Shown: piece by piece, positions 22,808 through 30,223 of the stretch
Numbering within the stretch: the first letter of the stretch is position 1
How the letters are laid out: each line of letters begins with the position of its first letter
Assembly: GCA_049513815.1 (NCBI GenBank)
Contig: JBEKVR010000016.1
Coordinates: forward strand, 1-49,205
DNA length: 49,205 nucleotides
Origin: Roseiarcus sp049513815
GTDB lineage: Bacteria > Pseudomonadota > Alphaproteobacteria > Rhizobiales > Beijerinckiaceae
Direction: 5' to 3'
Notes under the pieces: generated by a model
What the model was told of the DNA's origin: nothing
The model's database searches: none
The model's input: the letters and a program-made list of their open reading frames with translations, nothing else
Position numbers and translations under genes: made by a program

Positions 22808-24271
22808 TCAATCCTTGGCGATGAAGCAATCGCCGCCCCCGGCCTTCAGCTTCGAGCACAGCGCGCCCGCGTCGGTCCTCGAGAGTCCGCTGACGCGAAC
22901 CCGATAGATCGTCTCGCCCTTGACGTCGGCCTGATGGATCGACAGCGCGGAATCGCCGAGCGCGTCGGCGTACTTGCTCTTGAGCTTGGCGACCGCGCTG
23001 CGCGCGTCGGCCTCCGAGCGCGGCGCGGCGAGTTGCACCGCCCATCCGCCGCCGCCTTCCGCCGCGGCCGGCGCCGTTGTCGCCGCCTGAGCTGTCGGCG
23101 CCGGCGCTGCAACAGTCGGCGCAGCGTCGGCGGGCGGCGAATCGGCGGCCGCGGCCTCCGCTACAGTCTTCGGCGCAGGCTTGGCCGGCTTGCCGGGTTT
23201 TGGCGAGGCGACGAGCTGCAGCGGCGCGCTCGGCGTCGCGCTCGCGTCGGCGTTGGGCGCGGTCGTGTCGGTCTTGGCGACAACCCGCTGCTGCGATTTG
23301 GGCGACAGCTTGGTCGGCAGGTCGAGCTTCGGCGTCGCCGCTTCGGGCGTCGCGACGACCGGATCGACGGCGCGCACCGCCACCTTCACCGGCGGCGTCG
23401 GGACGACGTCCGGCGCCGGCGCCGCAGCGGGCGGGGTCGCGTCGGCGGCCGCGATCAGCGTGCCGTCCGGACGCACCGACACCGTCTTCACCGGCTTGGC
23501 GACCGGGAACAGCGGCGCGACCGAGGCCGAGGCGGCGGCGGGCGGCACAATCTGCGTTTCTGGCGCAGTCGCGACCGGCGAGCCGGCGTCGACGGCGAGC
23601 GACGGCGCTGGGGCGACGGCGTTCGGCGGACCGGCTGAAGCGGACGGCGCCGGCGTCGGCGGCTGTGTCTGAGTGCGAAGATCGACCGGTTGCTCTTCCG
23701 TGTTGACGACCTTGACCGGCGTCGGCGTCGCGGAATCCTTCATCAGCAACGCCGCGATGTCGCCGTTCGTCTGAACGTTGGCGTCGCTCGGAGGCTGGAC
23801 CTTGGTCGGCGCGTCGTCGGCGGCGATGAACGGCGGCGCCTTGGGCAATCCCGGCACGCCGTGCTTCAGCGCCGCGGCGCCGGCAAGCAGCGCGACGCCG
23901 ACGACAATCATCCCGGTCACTTTGAAACCCCACCCGCGCGAGCCGCGCGGCGGCGCTTGTTCCGCGGCGGCGGGCATGAGTGGGGACGGCGCCTCGGCGG
24001 CGTCGTCAGAGTCAGTCTCGGTCTCGGCGAAGGCGGGACGCAAGTCCGCGCCGAAGGCCGGCGGCAGCGTCATCGCCGGCTCGCCATCCGCCTGCTCGGA
24101 TTGCGGCGTTCGCGCCGCGCGCCGAGCGTCGGCGTGGACCGAGTTGACAAGCCGCGTCAGCTCCGCCAGCGGGTCTTCGCTCCCCGCCGATGGCGCTCCG
24201 GCGGCGCGCAGCCGCTTCTCGAATTCATCGAGGTTGATTTCGGGCACAACTTTGCCTGGCGAACCGCTCAT
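22808..24271 (-). CDS. SPOR-domain single-pass membrane protein
   Basis: 487 residues. A cytoplasmic part (1-115) contains the conserved-looking INLDEFEKRLRAAG start, then one membrane segment at about 117-135 (FKVTGMIVVGVALLAGAAAL). A very long Pro/Ala/Thr/Val-rich periplasmic linker (about 140-400) follows, then a C-terminal SPOR domain (about 405-487: WAVQLAAPRSEADARSAVAKLKSKY, YRVRVSGLSRTDAGALCSKLK). SPOR domains bind denuded peptidoglycan at division sites. Placement between argS and nagZ is conserved in Rhizobiales. Confidence 0.9.
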   Translation of the reverse strand: MSGSPGKVVPEINLDEFEKRLRAAGAPSAGSEDPLAELTRLVNSVHADARRAARTPQSEQADGEPAMTLPPAFGADLRPAFAETETDSDDAAEAPSPLMPAAAEQAPPRGSRGWGFKVTGMIVVGVALLAGAAALKHGVPGLPKAPPFIAADDAPTKVQPPSDANVQTNGDIAALLMKDSATPTPVKVVNTEEQPVDLRTQTQPPTPAPSASAGPPNAVAPAPSLAVDAGSPVATAPETQIVPPAAASASVAPLFPVAKPVKTVSVRPDGTLIAAADATPPAAAPAPDVVPTPPVKVAVRAVDPVVATPEAATPKLDLPTKLSPKSQQRVVAKTDTTAPNADASATPSAPLQLVASPKPGKPAKPAPKTVAEAAAADSPPADAAPTVAAPAPTAQAATTAPAAAEGGGGWAVQLAAPRSEADARSAVAKLKSKYADALGDSALSIHQADVKGETIYRVRVSGLSRTDAGALCSKLKAGGGDCFIAKD

Positions 24272-24379
24272 GACTAGCCTCGCTTGAGGGTGGGCCGGCG
24301 CTTAAGACGTTGTCGCTGCGAACGTCTCTCGCGCTTCCCCCCTCGCGTCCGGCGCCGCGAGCGGCCGCGATGGACCGCT

Positions 24380-26152
24380 CTAGCGCATTTCCTCGGGCGC
24401 GCTCACGCCTAGGATAGTCAACGCCGAAGCCAAAACAAAGGCCGTCGCCGTCACCAGACCTATGCGCGCATTCGTTAAACTTGCATTACCATCATTAACG
24501 AAGCGTAAATGTGGCGAATCCTTGCCGCGGTTCCAGTGCGAATGGAACAGGGTCGCCAAATCGTGTGCATAAAAGGCAATCCGGTGCGGTTCGTGGGCTT
24601 CCGCGGCCTGGACGACGACGCGCGGGTACTGCGCCAACGCGCGCATCAGGCTGCGCTCGCCCTCGTCCGAGAGCTGGCTGAAATCGGCTCCGCACAATGA
24701 CTTGGGCGCGAGATCGATGGCTGGAAAGGCCACGCGCGCCTGGCGTAGGACACTGCGCGCCCGGGCGTGCGCATATTGTACATAGAAGACCGGATTATCT
24801 TGACTCTGCTCGATCACCTTGGCGAGATCGAAGTCGAGCGGCGCGTCGTTCTTGCGCATCAACATGATGAACCGCGCCGGATCGGCGCCGACTTCGTCGA
24901 CGACTTCCCGCAACGTGACGAATTCTCCGGAGCGTTTCGACATCTTGACCGGCTCGCCGGCCCGCATCAGGCGAACGAGCTGGCACAGTCGCACGTCGAG
25001 ATTGGCCTTGCCGCGCGACAGCGCGGCGACCGCCGCCTGCATGCGTTTGACGTAGCCGCCGTGATCTGCCCCCCAAATGTCGATCAGACTGAGGAAGCCG
25101 CGGTCGATCTTCGACTTATGATAGGCGATGTCGCTGGCGAAATAGGTGTAGCCGCCGTCCGACTTGATCAGCGGCCGGTCGACGTCGTCGCCGAAATCGG
25201 TCGAGCGGAACAGCGTCTGCTCGCGATCTTCCCAATCCTCCGACGGCTGGCCCTTGGGCGGCGGCAACCGGCCGACGTAGACGATGCCGCGGCCCGTCAG
25301 ATCCTCGATCGCGGCGCGCACCTGGTCCTCGCCGCCGTCGGCGCCGGTCAGCGCCCGCTCGGACGAGAAGACTTCGTGGACGATGTTGAGCGCGGCGAGA
25401 TCGTCCTTGATCATCGCCATCATCGCCGAGATCGCGCGCGCCCGCACCGGCGCCAGCCACTCGGCCTCCGGCTTGTCGCGCAGCGAAGCGCCGAATTCGG
25501 CGGCGAGCGCGGCGCCGACCGACTTGAGATAGTCGCCGGGATAAAACCCCTCGGGGATCGTCACCGCCTCGCCGAGCGCCTCGCGATAACGCAGATAAGC
25601 GGAGCGGGCGAGGACGTCGACCTGCGCGCCAGCGTCGTTGACGTAGTACTCGCGAGTCACCTCGCGGCCGGCGAAGACGAGCAGATTGGCGAGCGCGTCG
25701 CCGAACACCGCGCCGCGCGCGTGACCAACGTGCATCGGCCCGGTGGGATTGGCGCTGACGTATTCGACGTTGACCTTGCCTTCGGCCGGCTTCGTCGCGC
25801 GGCCGAAATCGACGCCGCGTTCGAGGATGGCGACGAGCACCCGCGCGTATGTCGCGAGCGTCAGGCGAATGTTGATGAAGCCCGGGCCGGCGACCTCGAC
25901 TGCCTCGACGTCGGGCGCCCTTCCGAGGACTTCGGCCAGCGCTTCGGCCAAGGCGCGCGGATTGCCGCCGGCGGCCTTCGCTTCACGCGCGTAGACCATC
26001 GCCGCGTTGGTCGACAGGTCGCCGTGCGCCGCCTCGCGCGGCGGTTCGACGACGAAGCGGGTGAGGTCGAGGCCGGAAGGGGCCCGCCCGGCCGCCGCCA
26101 GACTTTTAAGCGCGGCGCCCACACGGGCCTGGAAATCCTCGAAAATATTCAT
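24380..26152 (-). CDS. argS: Arginyl-tRNA synthetase
   Basis: 590 residues. Class Ia synthetase: an N-terminal tRNA-binding domain (VEPPREAAHGDLSTNAAM), the HIGH-type motif in NPTGPMHVGHARG, the KMSKS-type KMSKRSGEF, and the anticodon-binding DALR domain ending in LTILGVSAPEEM. Start ATG 26152 is 32 bases after the dGTPase stop. In the conserved order dgt-argS-SPOR-nagZ. Confidence 0.97.
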   Translation of the reverse strand: MNIFEDFQARVGAALKSLAAAGRAPSGLDLTRFVVEPPREAAHGDLSTNAAMVYAREAKAAGGNPRALAEALAEVLGRAPDVEAVEVAGPGFINIRLTLATYARVLVAILERGVDFGRATKPAEGKVNVEYVSANPTGPMHVGHARGAVFGDALANLLVFAGREVTREYYVNDAGAQVDVLARSAYLRYREALGEAVTIPEGFYPGDYLKSVGAALAAEFGASLRDKPEAEWLAPVRARAISAMMAMIKDDLAALNIVHEVFSSERALTGADGGEDQVRAAIEDLTGRGIVYVGRLPPPKGQPSEDWEDREQTLFRSTDFGDDVDRPLIKSDGGYTYFASDIAYHKSKIDRGFLSLIDIWGADHGGYVKRMQAAVAALSRGKANLDVRLCQLVRLMRAGEPVKMSKRSGEFVTLREVVDEVGADPARFIMLMRKNDAPLDFDLAKVIEQSQDNPVFYVQYAHARARSVLRQARVAFPAIDLAPKSLCGADFSQLSDEGERSLMRALAQYPRVVVQAAEAHEPHRIAFYAHDLATLFHSHWNRGKDSPHLRFVNDGNASLTNARIGLVTATAFVLASALTILGVSAPEEMR

Positions 26153-26184
26153 GAAATGCGCCCGGGAACGAAGCCGGCGCGGCT

Positions 26185-27435
26185 TTATCGCAAGTTCGCC
26201 GTGGGGTCAAAAAGCCGGCGATACTCGTTCAGAGCGAAGCGGTCGGTCATGCCGGCGATGTAATCGGCGGCCGCGTGCGCCCGCTCCCCCTCGGTCGCGC
26301 CGGCCTTCGCCGCCCAATCGGCCGGCATCGCCGCGGGGTCGGCGACATAGGCGGAGAACAAGCGCCGCACCACCGCGTCGGCCCGCTCGCGCACCCGCTT
26401 CACTTGCGGGTGGCGATACATGTTGGCGAACAGGAACGCCTTGATGTCGCCGTCGGCTGTCGCCAACGGTGGGGAAAAGCCGACGAGCGTCCTTCCAGCC
26501 TGCTGCACGTCTTCGAGGCTCGTTGCGCCGGCGGCGGCGATGCGGGCGCCGCTCTCGGCGATGACGTCCTCGACGAAGCGGGTGATGACGCGGCGCGTCA
26601 ACTCGTGGATGACGCGCGGCCGCTCGAGGCCGGGATGCAGGCGCTCGATCTCGTCGAGCAGCGCGGCGACGAACGGCGCAGCGCGGATCGCGGCGAGATC
26701 AAATAGGCCGGCGCGCAAGCCGTCGTCGATGTCGTGCGCGTCATAGGCGATGTCGTCGGCGATCGCCGCCGCTTGCGCCTCGAGGCTGGCGTATTGGGCG
26801 AGACGGAGGCTCTGCAGGCGATCATAGGCGAGGATCGCGGCAGGAACGCCTCGCGCGCGCCAGCGTTCGAGCGGCCGTCCTTCGGCGTCGATCAGCGGGC
26901 CGTTGTGCTTGACCAGCCCCTCGAGCGTCTCCTGAGTCAGGTTGAGGCCGTCGAAGTCGGCGTAGCGGCGCTCGAGCTCGGTGACAAGGCGCAGGCCGTG
27001 GCTGTTGTGGTCGAAGCCGCCGTGCGCGGCCATACAGGCGTCGAGCGCGTCCTCGCCGGTGTGGCCGAACGGCGTGTGGCCGAGATCGTGGCCGAGCGCC
27101 ACCGCCTCGGTGAGCTCTTCGTCGAGCCGCAGCGCCTTGGCGAGCGCGCGCGCGAGCTGGGCGACCTCGATCGTGTGAGTGAGGCGGGAGCGGAAATGGT
27201 CGCCCTCGTGATAGACGAACACTTGGGTCTTGTGAGCGAGGCGGCGGAAGGCAGTCGAGTGGATGATGCGGTCGCGGTCGCGCTGGAAGTCGTCGCGGGT
27301 CGGCGACGGCGGCTCGGGGTGGAGGCGGCCTAGCGAGCGGGCGGGATCGGCGGCGTAGGTCGCCCGGCCGTTCCGTGGGTCCCCCGCCATCTTCGCCCCC
27401 CGCATTGCGCTTCGTTCCGCCGCGCCTATGTTCAT
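26185..27435 (-). CDS. dgt: Deoxyguanosinetriphosphate triphosphohydrolase-like protein
   Basis: 416 residues from ATG 27435. HD-domain phosphohydrolase with FQRDRDRIIHSTAFRRLAHKTQVF, RSRLTHTIEVAQLARAL, and the metal-binding ALGHDLGHTPFGHTGEDAL. Removes triphosphate from dNTPs and tunes dNTP pools; the strict dGTP preference of E. coli is not assured in this short group. AAGGGGG precedes ATG 27435; ATG 27390 also has a good site (GGGGGG) and would drop 15 residues. Divergent from erpA with a 39-base gap. Confidence 0.92.
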   Translation of the reverse strand: MNIGAAERSAMRGAKMAGDPRNGRATYAADPARSLGRLHPEPPSPTRDDFQRDRDRIIHSTAFRRLAHKTQVFVYHEGDHFRSRLTHTIEVAQLARALAKALRLDEELTEAVALGHDLGHTPFGHTGEDALDACMAAHGGFDHNSHGLRLVTELERRYADFDGLNLTQETLEGLVKHNGPLIDAEGRPLERWRARGVPAAILAYDRLQSLRLAQYASLEAQAAAIADDIAYDAHDIDDGLRAGLFDLAAIRAAPFVAALLDEIERLHPGLERPRVIHELTRRVITRFVEDVIAESGARIAAAGATSLEDVQQAGRTLVGFSPPLATADGDIKAFLFANMYRHPQVKRVRERADAVVRRLFSAYVADPAAMPADWAAKAGATEGERAHAAADYIAGMTDRFALNEYRRLFDPTANLR

Positions 27436-27474
27436 AGCGACCCCCTTGTCGATTGTCTGCCCCAGGAAGGACCC

Positions 27475-27825
27475 ATGAGCGACACCGCCGCAGCCGCCGA
27501 AACGGCGCCCCTGTCGATCAGCGCCGCCGCCGCGCGCCGCCTGACCAAAGTGCTCGCCGCCGATCCAGGCGCGGCGCTGCGCATCTCGGTCAAGGGCGGC
27601 GGCTGTTCGGGCTTCCAATACGCCTTCGAGATCGACGCGACCCGCGCCGACGACGACTTCGTTGCGACGCGCGACGGGGTCAGTGTCGTCGTCGACTCGG
27701 CGTCGCTCGAAATGCTGCGCGGCTCGGAGCTCGATTTCGTCGACGACTTGATGGGTCAGGCGTTCAAGGTCAAGAACCCCAACGCGGTCGCTTCGTGCGG
27801 CTGTGGGGTGAGCTTCTCGATCTGA
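27475..27825 (+). CDS. erpA: A-type iron-sulfur cluster insertion protein ErpA
   Basis: 116 residues. The A-type carrier fold has its three cluster ligands: Cys44 (KGGGCSGFQY), Cys108 and Cys110 (ASCGCGVSF). Delivers Fe-S clusters to apoproteins. Divergent from dgt, a typical alphaproteobacterial arrangement. The Shine-Dalgarno is AGGAAGGA. Confidence 0.93.
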   Translation: MSDTAAAAETAPLSISAAAARRLTKVLAADPGAALRISVKGGGCSGFQYAFEIDATRADDDFVATRDGVSVVVDSASLEMLRGSELDFVDDLMGQAFKVKNPNAVASCGCGVSFSI

Positions 27826-27887
27826 TTTCTCGCGCTTGCGCCGACTCCGCCGCCGCGCCATGCTCGCGGCGGGAGGACCTGCCGGCA

Positions 27888-28358
27888 ATGACCGTTTCCC
27901 TGACTGGGGGGTGCGCCTGCGGCGGTTTGCGCTACCGGCTCGCCGCGCCGCCGATGTTCGTTCACTGCTGCCATTGCACCGACTGCCAGCGGCAGACCGG
28001 CAGCGCCTTCGTCATCAATGCGCTGATCGAGACGTCGCGGGTCGAGGTCCTTTCAGGGACCACGGTCGGGATCCCCGTCCCAACCGACAGCGGCCGACCG
28101 CACGTCATTCACCGCTGCCCGACCTGCCAGACCGCGCTGTGGAGCCACTATGGCGGGCGCACAGCGCTGAGCTTCGTCCGCGTCGGCACGCTCGATCAGC
28201 CCGCCGCCGCCCCGCCCGACGTCCACATCTACACGCGTTCCAAGCTGCCCTGGGTTGTGCTGCCCGAGGGCGCACCCGCCTTCGAGGAATATTACGACTC
28301 GCGTGCGCTATGGCCGCCCGAGAGCCTCGCGCGGCGCAAGGCGGCGCTGTCGGGCTAG
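27888..28358 (+). CDS. GFA (glutathione-dependent formaldehyde-activating enzyme/CENP-V-like) family protein
   Basis: 156 residues. Zinc-binding cysteines follow the GFA pattern: Cys9 and Cys11 (GGCACGGLRYR), Cys28, Cys30 and Cys33 (CHCTDCQRQTGSAF), Cys77 and Cys80 (HRCPTCQTALWS). The founding enzyme was proposed to join formaldehyde and glutathione, but most members have unknown substrates, so I do not assign that reaction. GGGAGGA precedes ATG 27888. The palindrome GCGGGGCCCCGC (28372-28383) lies between it and the convergent transporter gene. Confidence 0.87.
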   Translation: MTVSLTGGCACGGLRYRLAAPPMFVHCCHCTDCQRQTGSAFVINALIETSRVEVLSGTTVGIPVPTDSGRPHVIHRCPTCQTALWSHYGGRTALSFVRVGTLDQPAAAPPDVHIYTRSKLPWVVLPEGAPAFEEYYDSRALWPPESLARRKAALSG

Positions 28359-28383
28359 GCCACGATCAACCGCGGGGCCCCGC

Positions 28384-29673
28384 TCACGCCAGGGCCGCCG
28401 CTCTGCACGGCGGCCGGGCGAGCGTCAGAACCAGAGCCGATGCGATGAGGCAGGCCACTCCCGCGACATAAAGCGCCGGCAGATAGCTCGCGAGCTCAGT
28501 GCGCGCCGCGCCAGCGCCGAAGGCCGCGCAAGCCGCGCCGAGCTGGTGGGCGGCGAAGATCCAGCCGAAGGTCACGTTGGCGCGCTCAGGCCCGAAGGCG
28601 TCGGCGCCGAGGCGCACGGTCGGCGGCACCGTCGCGACCCAGTCGAGACCGTAGAACACCGCGAACAGCGACAGGCTGACGACCGAGAAGTCGGTGTACG
28701 GCAGATAGATCAGCGACAGGCCGCGCAGGCCGTAATAGAAAAACAACAGCCAGCGGTTGTCGTAGCGGTCGGAGAGCCAGCCCGAGAGGATCGTGCCGAA
28801 GAAATCGAACACGCCGATCGCCGCCAGGATGCTCGCCGCGCCGACCGGCGCCACGCCGAAGTCGCCGCACAAGGTGATCCAGTGGGTTTGAATCAGGCCG
28901 TTGGTGCTGAGGCCGCAGACGAAGAAGGTCGCGAACAGCACCCAGAAGACTCGGCTCTTCGCGCCCTCGCGCAAAGCGATGAGCGGCGCAGAGGCGAGCG
29001 AGGCGAAACCCGCGCTGGTCTTCGGCGCCGGGACGATGGCGTGTTCGCCATACGGCGGCAGGCCGACGTCGGCCGGCCGGTCGCGCAGCAGCGCCATGGC
29101 GAAGGCGAGTGCGACGACGAGAATGGCGACGACCACACCCAACGCCGCCCGCCAGCCCCAGTGCTCGGAAACCGAGGCCAGCAGCGGCAGAAAGACGAGC
29201 TGACCGGTGGCGTTGCTGGCCGTCAGCAGGCCGATGGCGAGGCCGCGGCGGGCCGAGAACCAGCGCGTCGCCACCGTCGCGCCAAGCACCAGCGCCGTCA
29301 TGCCGGAGCCGAGCCCGACGATCACGCCCCAGAACAGTTCGAGCTGCCAGAGATGGCGCATCGACGCCGTGCCGGCGACGCCAATGGCGATCAGCGCCAT
29401 CGCCGCGGCGACGACTGCGCGCGCGCCAAAGCGGTTGATCAGCGCGGCGGCGAACGGCCCGACCAGGCCATAGAGCGCGAGACGGATCGCCAGGGCGGAG
29501 GAAATGTCGGCGTTGGACCAGCCGAATTCAGCCTCGAGCGGCGCGATGATGACGCCGGAGGCGCCCATCGCGCCGGCGGTCGCCAGCATGACGAGGAAGG
29601 TCGCGCCGAGCACCGCCCAACCGTAGTGGACGCGCCGCATCGCGAGATAGGCCGCCAGGCGGTTGGAGATCAT
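28384..29673 (-). CDS. MFS transporter
   Basis: 429 residues with about 12 hydrophobic segments. It begins VHYGWAVLGATFLVMLATAGAMGASGV, has the loop GWSNADISSALAIRLALYGLVGPFAAALINRFGAR (an MFS motif A-like loop), and a second half opening with SRVFWVLFATFFVCGLSTNG. This resembles the monocarboxylate/oxalate-formate antiporter type; the substrate is unknown. ATG 29673 has AAGGGACG upstream. The MarR gene lies 80 bases upstream on the same strand and probably controls it. Confidence 0.87.
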   Translation of the reverse strand: MISNRLAAYLAMRRVHYGWAVLGATFLVMLATAGAMGASGVIIAPLEAEFGWSNADISSALAIRLALYGLVGPFAAALINRFGARAVVAAAMALIAIGVAGTASMRHLWQLELFWGVIVGLGSGMTALVLGATVATRWFSARRGLAIGLLTASNATGQLVFLPLLASVSEHWGWRAALGVVVAILVVALAFAMALLRDRPADVGLPPYGEHAIVPAPKTSAGFASLASAPLIALREGAKSRVFWVLFATFFVCGLSTNGLIQTHWITLCGDFGVAPVGAASILAAIGVFDFFGTILSGWLSDRYDNRWLLFFYYGLRGLSLIYLPYTDFSVVSLSLFAVFYGLDWVATVPPTVRLGADAFGPERANVTFGWIFAAHQLGAACAAFGAGAARTELASYLPALYVAGVACLIASALVLTLARPPCRAAALA

Positions 29674-29753
29674 AGGCGTCCCTTGCGATTGCGCCGCAGC
29701 GGCCGTTGGCGACGGCGCGACCGCCGCCGCGGCAAGAAACTCGATTTCGAAGC

Positions 29754-30158
29754 TCACAGAGCCGCGAGCAAGGCCCGCAGCGCTTCCGCGCCGCCGTCGC
29801 CGAGCGCCGTTTCGACCCGGCGTTGCGCGGCGTCCCACAGCGGCGCGCCGTCGCGCAGGACGGCGCGGCCGTCTTCGGCGAGCGTCACCGTCGCCTCACG
29901 ATGGTCGTCGCCCGGGCCGATCTCGATCAACCCCATACGGCGCAAAACCTTGATGTTGCGCCCAACCGTCGAGCGATCGAGCGAAGCGAGCCGCCCGAGC
30001 TCGGACAGCGACAGCTTGCCGCCGCGTTCGATCTTGCGCAGCAGGCTGAATTGGGCGAGGCCGACCCCCGCCGGAGCGAGCGCCTCGTCGTACATCGCCG
30101 TCGTCTTGCGCGTCGCGGCCCGCAGGGCCGCGCAATAGCAGAAAGTCTTCGTCGCCAT
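29754..30158 (-). CDS. MarR-family transcriptional regulator
   Basis: 134 residues. The winged helix-turn-helix is visible: GLAQFSLLRKIERGGKLSLSELGRLASLDRSTVGRNIKVL with the wing MGLIEIGPGDDHREATVTLAEDG. The first residues contain two cysteines (FCYCAALR) near the dimer interface, which could sense oxidation. Start ATG 30158; ATG 30167 would add MPV. It is the first gene of a pair with the MFS transporter and likely represses it. Confidence 0.88.
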   Translation of the reverse strand: MATKTFCYCAALRAATRKTTAMYDEALAPAGVGLAQFSLLRKIERGGKLSLSELGRLASLDRSTVGRNIKVLRRMGLIEIGPGDDHREATVTLAEDGRAVLRDGAPLWDAAQRRVETALGDGGAEALRALLAAL

Positions 30159-30160
30159 TA

Positions 30161-30174
30161 CGGGCATATACCCG
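30161..30174 (-). promoter_or_regulatory. Palindrome at the marR start, candidate operator
   Basis: CGGGCATATACCCG is a near-perfect 14-base palindrome (one mismatched pair) ending three bases upstream of ATG 30158. MarR proteins often bind symmetric sites overlapping their own start region. It could also be chance. Confidence 0.35.
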
Positions 30175-30223
30175 CACCGTCGCCAGAAGACAAGATGGCC
30201 CCGCCGGCGCTGCGCCGGCGGCC

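Noticed and set aside
27436..27888. N-terminal extension of the dGTPase frame
   Set aside because: It is antisense to erpA; the GTPase start has its own Shine-Dalgarno at 27435 or 27390.
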